Positions 11,510-21,092 of a stretch of 64,000 nucleotides of DNA are shown in pieces. The notes below the pieces were generated by a model, which searched no databases, was not told the origin of the DNA, and saw only the letters and a program-made list of their open reading frames with translations. The position numbers and the translations under genes were made by a program. Origin of the DNA: Anaerolineae bacterium (lineage in GTDB: Bacteria > Chloroflexota > Anaerolineae > Fen-1058); assembly GCA_003154115.1 (NCBI GenBank), contig PMCF01000240.1:7813-71812 (forward strand), given 5' to 3'. Every line of letters begins with the position of its first letter. Position 1 is the stretch's first letter.

Positions 11510-12823
11510 TTACGCGCCTGGCAGTGAAGTCTTCAAGAGTTTTTCTGTGGCTTCACGCGCATGCCGCGTCACCGATTCACCATTGGTCAGCGCCGGATAA
11601 ATCTGCGCCGCATTCACGAGGTACAAATCTTTGATCGGTGTTTCCATGCTCGGAATCAGATTCATCCCATTCAACGGATGAATCGGCTCCACCAGCCGCT
11701 CGCGGTGCACGAACATGTGCTTGACCGAATCACGGCGGAAGTCCGGGAACATTTGCTCCAGAGTTTTCAACCACGTCTCACGCACTTCAGCATCACTCAG
11801 TTTGAACCATTCACTGCCCGGCACGGTGTATTTGGGCAAATAGACCAGATGATTGCCGCCCACATCTTTGGGATCGATGTAAGCCGTTGTCTCAATGATG
11901 CCCGTAAAGGGGATGCTGTCATCCGTGATGTAGAGCGTCCAATAGTTGGTTAAAGGCCGATCGAGCACCAGCAGCGGGCACACGATGCCGAGATAATCGG
12001 TCTTACCCAGAAAATCCCGATAGTCCTGCGGCAGCCCCGGCGTCAGCCGCGTGAACAGCGGCGTCTGCATCGTTACCACCACCCGATCGAACTCCTGCAG
12101 CCCGGCGGCCGTCTGGACGCCTTTGAGTTGTCCAGCGCGCGCGACAACTTCCTGCACTGGCGTCTTCAGCAAAATCTCGCCGCCGGCCTGGCGGATCTGG
12201 TTCGCCATCGCTTCAATCAAAGTAATGTAGCCGCCGATCAAGTAACCGGCCATTTCTTTTTGATTCGCGCCCGAGCGCGTGGACGACATGCGATTGAGGC
12301 GCGACCAGATATACGTGGCCGGAGTATTCTCAAAACTCCCGTCGAATTTGGCGCGCAGCATAGGCCGCCAGAATCTTTCAAATGTGCGCCGGCCACTGAC
12401 CTGTGTCAACCACTTCTCGACGTTAATGGCCTCGACCCGGTTGAGATTGCGCTCTAACCGCGCATATACGATCGTCAAACCCAGGCGAAAACGATCGATG
12501 AGACTGAGCGGTGGAAAGGTCATAAAGTCCTTCATGTCATTCATCTCGAAGAATTGACCCTGCTGATAAAACGCCGTCTTAGTCTCACGCGCACGATACC
12601 GATCGGCGATACCCAGGTCCGCAAACAGTGCTTGCAGGTGCGAATCGCTGGTCAGGATCGCGTGATAAAACCGATCGATGTTGTAGCCGTCCATCTTGAT
12701 AGGCCCGGCCAGGCCGCCAAGCGTATCACTCGCTTCGTAGATCGTCACCTTGACGCCCTGCTTCGTCAGGAAGTAGCCCAACGTAATACCCAGAATGCCC
12801 CCGCCAATAATTCCGATTCGCAT
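11510..12823 (-). CDS. FAD-dependent amine-oxidase-like oxidoreductase
   Basis: A 437-residue flavoprotein. The N terminus GIIGGGILGITLGYFL is the dinucleotide-binding GxGxxG segment, followed by the acidic end of beta-2 (YEASDTLGGLAG), as in the protoporphyrinogen oxidase/amine oxidase/UDP-galactopyranose mutase superfamily. A C-terminal FAD-contact segment (LYLVNAAQIYPALTNGESVTRHAREA) is present. Members of this group are common in polysaccharide clusters with unassigned substrates. It is the last gene of the minus-strand block and is separated from wecB by two hairpins. GGAG lies 9 nt before the ATG. I do not assign a reaction; UDP-galactopyranose mutase is one possibility, but its hallmark residues were not confirmed. 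Confidence 0.75.
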   Translation of the reverse strand: MRIGIIGGGILGITLGYFLTKQGVKVTIYEASDTLGGLAGPIKMDGYNIDRFYHAILTSDSHLQALFADLGIADRYRARETKTAFYQQGQFFEMNDMKDFMTFPPLSLIDRFRLGLTIVYARLERNLNRVEAINVEKWLTQVSGRRTFERFWRPMLRAKFDGSFENTPATYIWSRLNRMSSTRSGANQKEMAGYLIGGYITLIEAMANQIRQAGGEILLKTPVQEVVARAGQLKGVQTAAGLQEFDRVVVTMQTPLFTRLTPGLPQDYRDFLGKTDYLGIVCPLLVLDRPLTNYWTLYITDDSIPFTGIIETTAYIDPKDVGGNHLVYLPKYTVPGSEWFKLSDAEVRETWLKTLEQMFPDFRRDSVKHMFVHRERLVEPIHPLNGMNLIPSMETPIKDLYLVNAAQIYPALTNGESVTRHAREATEKLLKTSLPGA

Positions 12824-12841
12824 GCTTGAACTCTCCGCAAA

Positions 12842-12873
12842 CGCTCGCAGCTGCTGAACCGCAGCTGCGAGCG
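12842..12873 (-). terminator. Strong hairpin between wecB and flavoprotein gene
   Basis: CGCTCGCAGCTGC (12842-12854) is perfectly complementary to GCAGCTGCGAGCG (12861-12873) around a 6-nt loop. On the minus strand it is followed by only TTT, so it may be an attenuator, processing site or weak terminator rather than a full terminator. Confidence 0.45.
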
Positions 12874-12889
12874 CACACTCATCTAAAAT

Positions 12890-12916
12890 GCCGCTCGGCC
12901 ACCTCGGCTAAGCGGC
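12890..12916 (-). terminator. Second hairpin downstream of wecB
   Basis: GCCGCT (12890-12895) pairs with AGCGGC (12911-12916). On the minus strand the stem is followed by ATTTTAG, a short T-rich tail. It lies about 30 bp beyond the wecB stop codon. It is a modest terminator candidate; the loop is long (15 nt). Confidence 0.4.
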
Positions 12917-12948
12917 AAGTCTATCATCATTCTACACCCGCGCGCTAC

Positions 12949-14070
12949 TTAGATCGTCACCATTTGAGCGGGCGCCGGCACGGCCACACGATCGTAATTC
13001 TGCCCGAATTCCAACGCGCCGTTGCTGATGATGTCGGTGATACGCTCAGCCGCGTGCCCATCACCAAATAACGGCGGATGCTCAACGGGCGGCATAAAGT
13101 CACGTACCGTAGTGATAATCAGTTCGGGATTGGCGCCAACCAGCTGATTCCAGCCCACTTCAACCGTTTCATGCAACTCTGTTTCATCACGCAAGGTGAT
13201 GCAGGGTATGGACAGGAAGTAGGCTTCGCGCTGCACGCCGCCCGAGTCAGTCAGGATGGCCCGCGCGTTGCTCTCCAACATCAACATATCCAGATAGCCA
13301 ACCGGTTCGATCGCCAGGACATGCGGCGCGAAAGATAATCCCAAGCGATCGATTACGGCCTGCGTGCGCGGATGAACGGGAAACACGATCGGCTCACGAA
13401 TCGCATTGAACGCGCCGACGATCCGGCGCAAGTTCTCAGGGCTGTCCGTGTTGACGGCACGATGCACCGTCGCCAGCAAGTAATAGCCGGCGAGCAGCCC
13501 GGTGCGCGAGAGAATGGTAGACGTCGCACGCGCCACGGGGAGGTTCTGCTGCAAAGCATCCAGCATGACATCGCCGCTGTAGTGCACACCCTTGACAATT
13601 CCCTCTTCGGCCAGATGCCGCACCGCGGTCTGGGTAACACAGAACAGCAGATCCGCGAGGCGATCGGCGACCAGCCGATTAATCTCTTCCGGCATGCGTT
13701 TGTTATAGGAGCGCTCGCCAGCCTCGATGTGGACGAGCGGAATGTGCATTTTCGCCGCCGCCAGGGCGCCGACCAGGGTCGAATTGGTGTCGCCGCGGAT
13801 AACCACACAGTCCGGCTTCATGTCGAGCAGCGCGCGTTCCAGGCTCATCAGCATCTCGCCGGTCTGTTCGCCATGGCTGCCCGAGCCTACTTCCAGGTCG
13901 ATATCCGGCTCCGGCAGCTGCAAATGCTCAAAGAAGACCCGCGACATGCGATAGTCGTAATGCTGACCCGTATGAATGAGGATTTCGCGATGCTTCCGGC
14001 GCAACGCCCGGCTGACCGGCGCGGCCTGGATAAATTCCGGACGGGCACCCACGATCGACACAATCTTCAT
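12949..14070 (-). CDS. wecB: UDP-N-acetylglucosamine 2-epimerase (WecB/WbpI type)
   Basis: A 373-residue non-hydrolysing epimerase that interconverts UDP-GlcNAc and UDP-ManNAc or their derivatives, a cytosolic sugar-nucleotide step. Seen: SIVGARPEFIQAAP at the N terminus, HTGQHYDYRMS, VIRGDTNSTL, VHIEAGERSY, RMPEEINR and LTDSGGVQREA, all family signatures in order. The ATG at 14070 is chosen because it forms an ATGA overlap with the stop of the upstream GT2 gene and has GGAG 8 nt upstream; a longer reading frame starting at 14139 would add 23 unrelated residues. With WbpB-, WbpD- and WbpE-like genes in the window it could act as the WbpI step (UDP-GlcNAc(3NAc)A to the manno form) instead of plain WecB. 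Confidence 0.92.
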   Translation of the reverse strand: MKIVSIVGARPEFIQAAPVSRALRRKHREILIHTGQHYDYRMSRVFFEHLQLPEPDIDLEVGSGSHGEQTGEMLMSLERALLDMKPDCVVIRGDTNSTLVGALAAAKMHIPLVHIEAGERSYNKRMPEEINRLVADRLADLLFCVTQTAVRHLAEEGIVKGVHYSGDVMLDALQQNLPVARATSTILSRTGLLAGYYLLATVHRAVNTDSPENLRRIVGAFNAIREPIVFPVHPRTQAVIDRLGLSFAPHVLAIEPVGYLDMLMLESNARAILTDSGGVQREAYFLSIPCITLRDETELHETVEVGWNQLVGANPELIITTVRDFMPPVEHPPLFGDGHAAERITDIISNGALEFGQNYDRVAVPAPAQMVTI

Positions 14071-14819
14071 GCGGCGCTCTCCGGCTCCAGCGGCTCTGGC
14101 AGCGGTGCCAGCTTCAAACGCCGCAACACCACACTCCACTGAAAGCGCAGATGCGCCCGGATGATACGGAAAATCTTGGCTTTGGAGGCGCCGGCGGCGC
14201 GCGAGTGCAGAACCGTGGGATACTCGGCAACCCGGTAGCCCATCAACATGGCATTGACCATCAATTCGGTCCCCGCGAGGAAGCCGTTCGAATAGAAAGG
14301 AACCCGGCGCGTTACTTCACGCCGATAAGCGCGGAAGAGCGCCGTGTAGGTGGAAATGTGTCGATCGACAATGATCTGATAGATGAAGGATGAACCCCGA
14401 CTGAGAATAATGCGATAGTGCGGCACGTTTTCGATGCCGCCCGCGCGGTGATACGGCGAAGCGGTCACAATGTCGATGTCAGACTTGAGGTAGGCCAACA
14501 GCAATGGAATCTCGTCAAACCGATAGGTTCCATCGCTATCCGCTGTGACAACCACTTCTCCTTCAGCCTTGCTGAAGCCCGTGCGAATCGCCGCACCCAG
14601 ACCCAGATTCCGGGGATGCTGCACGATGCGCATGTCGGTCTGCCTGGCCGTGATCTCTTGCAACCGCGCATACGTGGCGTCAGTGCTGCCATCATCGACA
14701 TACACCACTTCCACGGTGCGATCGCGCCGGAGTTGTTCCACCACCGGGAACAACTTGGTTACCAGATCGGGCACACTGTCTTCCTCATTACAGCATGGAA
14801 TAACAATTGAGACATCCAT
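14067..14819 (-). CDS. Family 2 glycosyltransferase, DPM1-like
   Basis: A 250-residue GT-A enzyme. It begins MDVSIVIPCCNEEDSV, with VVYVDDGSTDAT and VVTADSDGTYRFDEI (DXD-type metal site) in the usual places, and HPRNLGLGAAIRTGF as in dolichol/polyprenol-phosphate sugar synthases. There is no C-terminal membrane bundle. AAGGA lies 8 nt before the ATG. The gap to the upstream oxidoreductase is 4 nt and the downstream wecB overlaps by ATGA, so the three are co-translated. Donor and acceptor are unknown. Confidence 0.85.
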   Translation of the reverse strand: MDVSIVIPCCNEEDSVPDLVTKLFPVVEQLRRDRTVEVVYVDDGSTDATYARLQEITARQTDMRIVQHPRNLGLGAAIRTGFSKAEGEVVVTADSDGTYRFDEIPLLLAYLKSDIDIVTASPYHRAGGIENVPHYRIILSRGSSFIYQIIVDRHISTYTALFRAYRREVTRRVPFYSNGFLAGTELMVNAMLMGYRVAEYPTVLHSRAAGASKAKIFRIIRAHLRFQWSVVLRRLKLAPLPEPLEPESAA

Positions 14820-14823
14820 TCCA

Positions 14824-15837
14824 CTATTCCTTACTTTCTTCGCGTGCAGAATTTACCGGCGCAGACACGGGGTCGACGCGCGAACTCTGACGCGCCATGT
14901 CTGAAATTTGCGCAGCGTATTCCATCGCCTTCAAGCCGTCCTCCACACTCACCAGCGGCGGCCGATTCTCGCGCACACACCCGACAAAATGCTGCAGCTC
15001 CAGCAGCAGCGGTTCCGCCGCCGGAATGTGGATGTTTTCAACGATGCTTTCCTGCCGATACTTGGTGCCCTTGTATTCGTGCATCAACCGCCGGTGAATC
15101 GAGACGCTTTTGCTGAGCAGATCGCCTTCCACATAAGCGCTTTGGGCGGTGATATCCACGCGCCGCACCTTCGATTGCGTGACGCGCGAAGCGATCAGCG
15201 TCGCAATCGGACCATCGCGAAAAACAAAATTGGCTACAGCGTGATCAATCGCGCCGTTCATGACGGCCCGGCCCGAAGCCGTGACACTTTCCACCGGCAG
15301 GCCCACCAGGTTGAGCAAAATGTCGATGTCGTGGATCATCAAATCGTTGATGACGTTGACATCCTTATTGCTCGTATCGAACGGATTTTGCCGGCGAATT
15401 AAGATCGCCACAACCGATAAATCATCCGCTACGTTTTTGAGTTCGATAAACGTCGGGTTGAAACGCTCGATATGGCCCACCTGCACCACCAGGCCGCTCT
15501 TGCGCGCCTCTTGCACCAGCGTGTGGCTTTGCTCCAACGTATAAGCCAACGGCTTCTCGATCAAAGTATGCACGCCGGCGATAAACGCTTCCATAGCCAA
15601 ATCGAAGTGATAGGGCGTCGGCGTCGCAATGGTCACGACGTCGACTTCGCGCAACAGATCGATCGGAGAATCGAAATAGCGCGCCTCGTACCGCTCGGCA
15701 ATCTCGTGCCCGCGCACATGGTTCACATCAAACACGCCGACGAACTCCACCCCGCGCATGTTGGCATACACGCGGCAGTGCCGCTCGCCCATCACGCCTG
15801 CGCCAATCACGCCCGCCCGAATCAATTTCATGGTCAT
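14824..15837 (-). CDS. Gfo/Idh/MocA oxidoreductase, WbpB-like
   Basis: A 337-residue NAD(P)-dependent dehydrogenase. The Rossmann motif GVIGAGVMGERHCRVY is at the N terminus, the family EKP motif is in LIEKPLAY, and GHIERFNP follows. In WbpB-type enzymes this fold oxidises C3 of UDP-GlcNAcA before transamination. The assignment to that reaction is inference from WbpE-, WbpD- and WbpI-like genes in the same locus; an inositol or other sugar dehydrogenase is possible. A TAGGAG ribosome site lies 6 nt before the ATG at 15837; a second ATG two codons later is an alternative start. Confidence 0.8.
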   Translation of the reverse strand: MTMKLIRAGVIGAGVMGERHCRVYANMRGVEFVGVFDVNHVRGHEIAERYEARYFDSPIDLLREVDVVTIATPTPYHFDLAMEAFIAGVHTLIEKPLAYTLEQSHTLVQEARKSGLVVQVGHIERFNPTFIELKNVADDLSVVAILIRRQNPFDTSNKDVNVINDLMIHDIDILLNLVGLPVESVTASGRAVMNGAIDHAVANFVFRDGPIATLIASRVTQSKVRRVDITAQSAYVEGDLLSKSVSIHRRLMHEYKGTKYRQESIVENIHIPAAEPLLLELQHFVGCVRENRPPLVSVEDGLKAMEYAAQISDMARQSSRVDPVSAPVNSAREESKE

Positions 15838-15921
15838 GCTAAGCTCCTAAAAAAATACCTGTACTGGATGTTTAGAATAGACTCCCGAAGTTTTCGGAAA
15901 CGTCGGAAGTGAGTGGTTGAG

Positions 15922-17022
15922 CTAATCCAAACGAGAAGGCCGTTTCGCCACGCGGCGCGCTACAGCGATCAGCCCGAGAGCAGCGGCCGCGCTGCCCAAC
16001 AGAAGCCATACAACGCTGCCACCCGCTTGATTGACAGCCGTCAGGTCCAACAGCGTCACCGCCGTCGGCGGCGTGGTTTGAACGATCACACTGTTCACCC
16101 GGGGCGTCGCCAGGGCCGTGCCATTCAACGTCACGCGATACTGGAGGTATTGACCTGTCGTGTTGATGTCCCCTGCTACCGCCGTCCAAGTACCATCGGT
16201 CGGCGGGTTGAGATTACCCGAGCGTGTCTCGAACGCAAGCGACGTGCCCGTTGGCAGATAAGTGTCAGTCGTCAGCGTGACCCAGGTAGTTGAAGTGACA
16301 ACTGAGTCAAATGCGCGCGATTCAAACGTGCATGATGTTGGCGAGTAAGGAGCCATGCGGACCCAATCAATGATATACGTACCTACTCCGTTATCGCTAA
16401 ACAACGGGGAGCGATTTGTGAGATCCACGGCTTGTGTGTCAACCGAAGCATCGTCAATATAGTAGGTGACGTTTGTACCATTCCAATCGATCCGAAAGCG
16501 GTGCATTCCCCCTAGATACCCTGCGCCGAGTGCCACATCTGTAGTAGTTCGTGCGTATAAATCCGTACCTGTGCCGTCGGTTGTAAAGTAAGCCCAGGGC
16601 GAATACAGCCCGACGGGGTCAATAGAAGAAAAGCCCCCAAACTGATAGAGCGTGTTTGTAAACAGCCCCATATACTCTATGGAGGAAGCGCTAGTGACAG
16701 CGGGCCCATAGACCGCCGCGTTGTCAACCGTCAGCTGTCCACCGTTCACAGTGACAGATCCACCCGACTGCCATGTCTGGGTAATCCATCCAGAAGGCAA
16801 GCTGCCACCTGAAAAATCCGAAGCCATGGTCGGTAACAGGGTTACCTCACCGTTAATGCCGTCCGAGGTCGACGGCCCGACGAAGCACGAGCCGACTGTG
16901 CCTGCCGAAAAATTGGACACAGTGGTATCAACATGTCCCACATCGGCCAAGGCCACGCTCACCAGCAGCAGGCACAGAGCCGCCACACTAACAACTAATA
17001 GAGATTTACGAATGATCGACAT
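15922..17022 (-). CDS. Exported membrane-anchored protein, lectin-like domain
   Basis: A 366-residue surface protein. The start at 17022 is fixed by a perfect AAGGAGG (17029-17035) 6 nt upstream. The signal sequence is SIIRKSLLVVSVAALCLLLVSVALA. The middle (about residues 50-230) contains GGMHRFRIDWNGTNVTYYIDD, a pattern seen in LamG/GH16-like beta-sandwiches; a second beta-rich part follows. The C terminus is one hydrophobic helix (VVWLLLGSAAAALGLIAVA) with a basic tail (RRVAKRPSRLD) and no LPXTG motif. It lies 41 bp downstream of the DUF4082 protein gene and is likely co-transcribed with it. No function is assigned. Confidence 0.7.
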   Translation of the reverse strand: MSIIRKSLLVVSVAALCLLLVSVALADVGHVDTTVSNFSAGTVGSCFVGPSTSDGINGEVTLLPTMASDFSGGSLPSGWITQTWQSGGSVTVNGGQLTVDNAAVYGPAVTSASSIEYMGLFTNTLYQFGGFSSIDPVGLYSPWAYFTTDGTGTDLYARTTTDVALGAGYLGGMHRFRIDWNGTNVTYYIDDASVDTQAVDLTNRSPLFSDNGVGTYIIDWVRMAPYSPTSCTFESRAFDSVVTSTTWVTLTTDTYLPTGTSLAFETRSGNLNPPTDGTWTAVAGDINTTGQYLQYRVTLNGTALATPRVNSVIVQTTPPTAVTLLDLTAVNQAGGSVVWLLLGSAAAALGLIAVARRVAKRPSRLD

Positions 17023-17063
17023 GACACGCCTCCTTAAGAATGGAACGGGCGCAACGCTGAGGC

Positions 17064-20000
17064 TTAACGTCTCAACGCGCGCCGCTTTATCACGCTCACC
17101 ACTACGATTCCCCCGATACACAACGCTAGCAAGCCTCCCATGGCAAGCAGCAGATCCTGATCAACCACATGGGCCGAGAGTGACATCAGACGGATGGCGG
17201 TAGGCTCGTTTCCGCTAACCCACCCGGCGACAAAGGCCGTCCCTCCGAGAGTTGAAGCCGGTATATTGGTAATAACATAGCTACTCCCTATCTTCGAAAC
17301 AGGTCCGGTCCAGCTCCAGATAGGCCAACATGTCAAGGGAGAATTGCGTGTGTCGCAAGCTGTACCGACTAAATTGTTTGGGCTAACATAGCTCATCTGC
17401 GGGGGGTATGCGACTACATCCGCGCATTTCGCCATGTTAATGGGCACTGACAAATCCCAGGTACCAGTGGCGCCAGATTCAAGAAAGATGTCAAAGTAGC
17501 TAGAGCAAATTTGGGTGCGCGCCGAATCAAAATAGGGCTGGACGTTGCCATGACTGATCATGACCACTTGCCCGCTGCCGGTGGTGGCCGTGATCCGCGC
17601 TGTGCCATACAATCCATCGGCCAACGCGGCGCCGTTACTGCCAACCGTCCAGGTGATTACCGGCGCGCCCAGGCGCGTATTCCAACTGGCATCAGCCAGA
17701 CCCTGGGGAGGAGAGGAATAAGTCGATATCCCCCACCAGTTATGGACTAATCCTGCACATCCACCCGGCGTATCGCTACAGGCTCGCGAGAACCCAGTAA
17801 TATTATTGGCATACCCTTGCGGAAGACCGGTCCCCGTCAGCGTAAAGACCGTGCTCCCGCTAATGGTAGTTGTCAGGTTGACACCGTACAGGGTGACATT
17901 CCCTGCCCCAACATTGAATAGGATCTTATTCGTCCCGGTCCAGCGGATCGTATTCAACTGTCCGGGCATGCTGCGCAGCGTCACGTTACGTACTCCCCCA
18001 TTCCCTGTGCTCACCGTCGAAGAAACGGTATTGACACCTGAGATGACGATGGTGCCATTAAAATCGGTGGCGGTCAGGGCGCTTTGCAGGGCATTGAAAC
18101 AGGGCAGTAGACCGCCACATACTCCCGTGGGAGAAAGATATGTAATCGGCTGCAATTTCTGATACTGCGCGACATACGACCCGGCGCGGCTGTCAAAGAC
18201 TGCATAGTTGATACCTTTGATGGTTTGTATGGTATACGGCAGAGGACTGCCATCCCGCGTTAGCGCAACCAGTGTTCCATCAACGTAGCTATTGGGCAGT
18301 AAGGCCTGAATTCCATTCGCATAAGTGCCGGTGATGACATTGAAGGTCAGCGTGGACGTGAAAGTGGAGGTAGTCCACGTCATATTCTGAAACGACGAGG
18401 CATTGCGCCCATCCAACCACCGCAACATTTGGAGCGATGACACAACTGGTACGCCGTAGCTCTTGGTCAAGGTGATCACTTGGGAACCCACATCGCCCGG
18501 CGTAGCCGTATCGGTGTGAATATTCAGAGTGAAGACCCCGTAATAACCTTCGGCTTGCACCGCCCGATCGAGAAAAGTGGTCAACCAGGTAATCATACTA
18601 AACGAGCTACGCGGGTCGCCGGCATCATCAGGCAATTGGGTTGTTGCCTGATAGACGTCGAATAGAGAGCCGTTCGTGTCGGCAAAGCGCATGGGCATGG
18701 CCGAGCCTGTCAAGAGACCAGGCTGGGTGATATCCCATGCATTGGGCGTAAACAAAGCCGCATACAAGGAGTAATAGTTGGTATCCAGACGGACGCCATT
18801 GTTTGCGGAAACATTGACCTGAGTGGCCCAATCGTTCCACACAACGCAATGGGTACGATTGGTCTGGGGCGCGGGCAAGTTGGGATAGGCCGCAGCAAAG
18901 GCACTCAGCTGCGTGGTAAACGCCGTTGCCAGGCTGGCAGGCGTATAGCTGCCGCAGTCAGTTAAAATGTGAGCGGCGACCTCAAACCCCTGAGCATTGT
19001 AGGCCGCTAATTCCGTGTCGGAAAAATTACTACTCACGTAGATGTAAGAAGTGCTGCGAATACACTGCCAATCATCTACCGAGCATCCAACCGGGCTGCT
19101 GGCAATGAAATCATCAAAGCGGACCTTGGTTCCCCCTAAGCCGTGATCATCCCCCGTCATGACCACCGCGGCCTTCTCGCCACGCGGCAAGTACCAGAAA
19201 CGCGGCAGCGGCTTCTTGTCAGAATTCATGGACAAAATCATATTCGCCAGCAAACGCTGCTGCTCGTCGGCCTGTGGGATGGCGATCTTGCTGGTATCCA
19301 GCCAATCGGGCTGTGGATCAATCCAGGCGTTTCCGAAGAACAGATCGTTGGAACGGACGATGCCATCCCCATCACGATCCTCACCCGCCCACAGCGGATT
19401 GCCCTGGCGGGTGTAAACAATCGAGCGCGCCAGATCATACGTGAAAGCCGCCGCCTGTCCGCCATTGGACCCTACACTTCGCAGCGTTACAGCAGGGTTC
19501 GAAGTCGCTAGAGCTGCGGTAGAGTAGAGCGTCGCCACCGCGGTAGCCCCGTTCAGAGCATAACGATCCGCCACACCATGATATTGAATAGTGGGCGTTA
19601 CAATTCCGGCGCCGGGCGCAACCGCCGTATCGACAAGCAAATAGGCATCTGACAGGAAATCGTTCGCGTCAGTCAACCCCAGCAGGCTAGCCAACTGCTT
19701 GTCGGGCCGCATGGCGATGAGGTTGCCGCCGGCCGTAACCCAATCGGTAAACGTCGTCACTTGCGCCGCCGAGAGCGGCATTTCACCCAGAATCACCACA
19801 TCGTAATTCGCTAACAGCGCCGCATTGACTTGGGAAATGTCCGTTAAGGTATACGCATTAAACCCTTCTGTGCGGAGAATTTCCGTATAGTAGCGACTAA
19901 AAGGATAGCCCGCATTCGCCACGATCAAGATCGGTCCGCCCGGTCCTTCATTAGAAAGCGCCGCTGGGGGTGCACCGGTCGTAAACGACCAACTGTCATC

Positions 20001-20915
20001 GCTGGCCAGCGCGTTACCAGACAGGTCTTTCACCCCGCTGGCGCCGCCCTTAACCCGCGCCGTATAAGAGGTTGAAAATTTAAGCGCAGAAATTGGCACC
20101 AGATTAACGGCGTGCGAAAAATTATCGGCAGAAATCGTGGCCGTAACCAGGTTGTTTGACGGATCACGCAATTCGACCGTAGTAGAGGTAACCGTCGTGG
20201 TAGACAATGCCTCGCTAAACCGCGCCTCAATTACTGAACCAATGTCAACGTTAGTAGCGCCCGCCGCCGGCGTAACACTCAGAACGGTAGGCGGAACGAC
20301 ATCTGTAGGATAAGTGGGATTGAAAATGACATCCACCCAAAAATTATCATTGCCAGAGGTGCCAGGATATCTATCGGGTGGTCCTGCCTGGAAATAACCA
20401 GCCTGGGATTGCGTATGAAGTGGAGAATTGTTTATAGGGGAGTTCAGGTCATTAGAGTCAGGAGAGGCTGTGCGTGCGAAATAGCCAATACTTGAGTAGT
20501 AAGAAGCAATGTAGTCTGTCCCCGCCACAATCGACACAGGCGTCTGAAAGTAAGCTGTCTGCCAACCGGAAGCCGTTTCAGCCTGAAAATTGGCAACCGC
20601 TACCAGCGTGCCACCTACTGTCCACAAATGTCCCCAATGGGTTGTCTGCGTATCGCTAATGGCCTTATAAAAGCGAAGTCCGGTCAAATAGCCATTTTGA
20701 TCCGCAGAGAACCTGACGCCCAACTCTTGCGAATAACCCTGGGTTACATTCGTTTCCAGCGGAGCTGGAAGTGTATCCCAAATGCTGCATGGGCACGCCA
20801 TAGGCGCTTGCACTGGCGCGGGAGCAACCGTAGCCTGCGCGGTAGAGGCAAAAGTGAATATCAGGACAAAGATCAAAATCACTTGAGCGATGCGTGTGTT
20901 GATGGCTGGATTCAT
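17064..20915 (-). CDS. Membrane-anchored DUF4082/Big_5/deacetylase-like surface protein
   Basis: A 1283-residue protein, paralogue of the giant protein at 3296-11434. The start at 20915 has AAGGAGA 9 nt upstream and is followed by a clear signal peptide (VILIFVLIFTFASTAQA). Approximate order: DUF4082 41-200 (CPCSIW), Big_5 205-313, ThuA/GATase-like 325-560 ([23 protein letters not shown]), polysaccharide-deacetylase-like 562-905 with TGDDHG, AAHILTDC and NIHTD as candidate metal motifs, then an unrecognised beta-rich C-terminal part (TYLSPTGVCGG onward) and a final membrane helix (LLAMGGLLALCIGGIVVVSVI) with KRRALRR. Long blocks in the central region are identical or nearly so to the giant paralogue. 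Unlike that protein it is anchored and has a single DUF4082. It shares the composite upstream element with it. Confidence 0.78.
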   Translation of the reverse strand: MNPAINTRIAQVILIFVLIFTFASTAQATVAPAPVQAPMACPCSIWDTLPAPLETNVTQGYSQELGVRFSADQNGYLTGLRFYKAISDTQTTHWGHLWTVGGTLVAVANFQAETASGWQTAYFQTPVSIVAGTDYIASYYSSIGYFARTASPDSNDLNSPINNSPLHTQSQAGYFQAGPPDRYPGTSGNDNFWVDVIFNPTYPTDVVPPTVLSVTPAAGATNVDIGSVIEARFSEALSTTTVTSTTVELRDPSNNLVTATISADNFSHAVNLVPISALKFSTSYTARVKGGASGVKDLSGNALASDDSWSFTTGAPPAALSNEGPGGPILIVANAGYPFSRYYTEILRTEGFNAYTLTDISQVNAALLANYDVVILGEMPLSAAQVTTFTDWVTAGGNLIAMRPDKQLASLLGLTDANDFLSDAYLLVDTAVAPGAGIVTPTIQYHGVADRYALNGATAVATLYSTAALATSNPAVTLRSVGSNGGQAAAFTYDLARSIVYTRQGNPLWAGEDRDGDGIVRSNDLFFGNAWIDPQPDWLDTSKIAIPQADEQQRLLANMILSMNSDKKPLPRFWYLPRGEKAAVVMTGDDHGLGGTKVRFDDFIASSPVGCSVDDWQCIRSTSYIYVSSNFSDTELAAYNAQGFEVAAHILTDCGSYTPASLATAFTTQLSAFAAAYPNLPAPQTNRTHCVVWNDWATQVNVSANNGVRLDTNYYSLYAALFTPNAWDITQPGLLTGSAMPMRFADTNGSLFDVYQATTQLPDDAGDPRSSFSMITWLTTFLDRAVQAEGYYGVFTLNIHTDTATPGDVGSQVITLTKSYGVPVVSSLQMLRWLDGRNASSFQNMTWTTSTFTSTLTFNVITGTYANGIQALLPNSYVDGTLVALTRDGSPLPYTIQTIKGINYAVFDSRAGSYVAQYQKLQPITYLSPTGVCGGLLPCFNALQSALTATDFNGTIVISGVNTVSSTVSTGNGGVRNVTLRSMPGQLNTIRWTGTNKILFNVGAGNVTLYGVNLTTTISGSTVFTLTGTGLPQGYANNITGFSRACSDTPGGCAGLVHNWWGISTYSSPPQGLADASWNTRLGAPVITWTVGSNGAALADGLYGTARITATTGSGQVVMISHGNVQPYFDSARTQICSSYFDIFLESGATGTWDLSVPINMAKCADVVAYPPQMSYVSPNNLVGTACDTRNSPLTCWPIWSWTGPVSKIGSSYVITNIPASTLGGTAFVAGWVSGNEPTAIRLMSLSAHVVDQDLLLAMGGLLALCIGGIVVVSVIKRRALRR

Positions 20916-20971
20916 AATCAATATTCTCCTTGGCAACCCTATAAACAACATCTTGATTGTAAGCGCCCGTA

Positions 20972-21092
20972 GTTTGCAAGCAGTGTGAGAAAAAGTGCGA
21001 CACTTGGTTTCATGGTATATTTTTCGTCAAAAACCTTTGACGAGTACCTATCAGGCACTCAATTGTGGCAAATCGCGTTAGAGCAGGTTAGA
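20972..21092 (-). promoter_or_regulatory. Composite upstream element, minus-facing copy
   Basis: Read on the minus strand: TCTAACC (starting 21092), TCTAACG ten bases later (21082), then TTTTTGACGAAAAATATAC with GACG starting at 21028, then TGCAAAC starting at 20978, exactly 50 bp after GACG. The TCTAACC-to-GACG distance is 64 bp. The downstream start codon is at 20915. This is the same architecture as the copies at 3088, 21278 and 47511. Confidence 0.65.

Noticed and set aside
12885-12915. On the minus strand, GAGGTGGCCGAGCGGC resembles the D-arm region of a tRNA-Ser.
   Set aside because: No anticodon arm, T-arm with GTTCGA or matching acceptor strand follows; the sequence is better explained by two intergenic hairpins.
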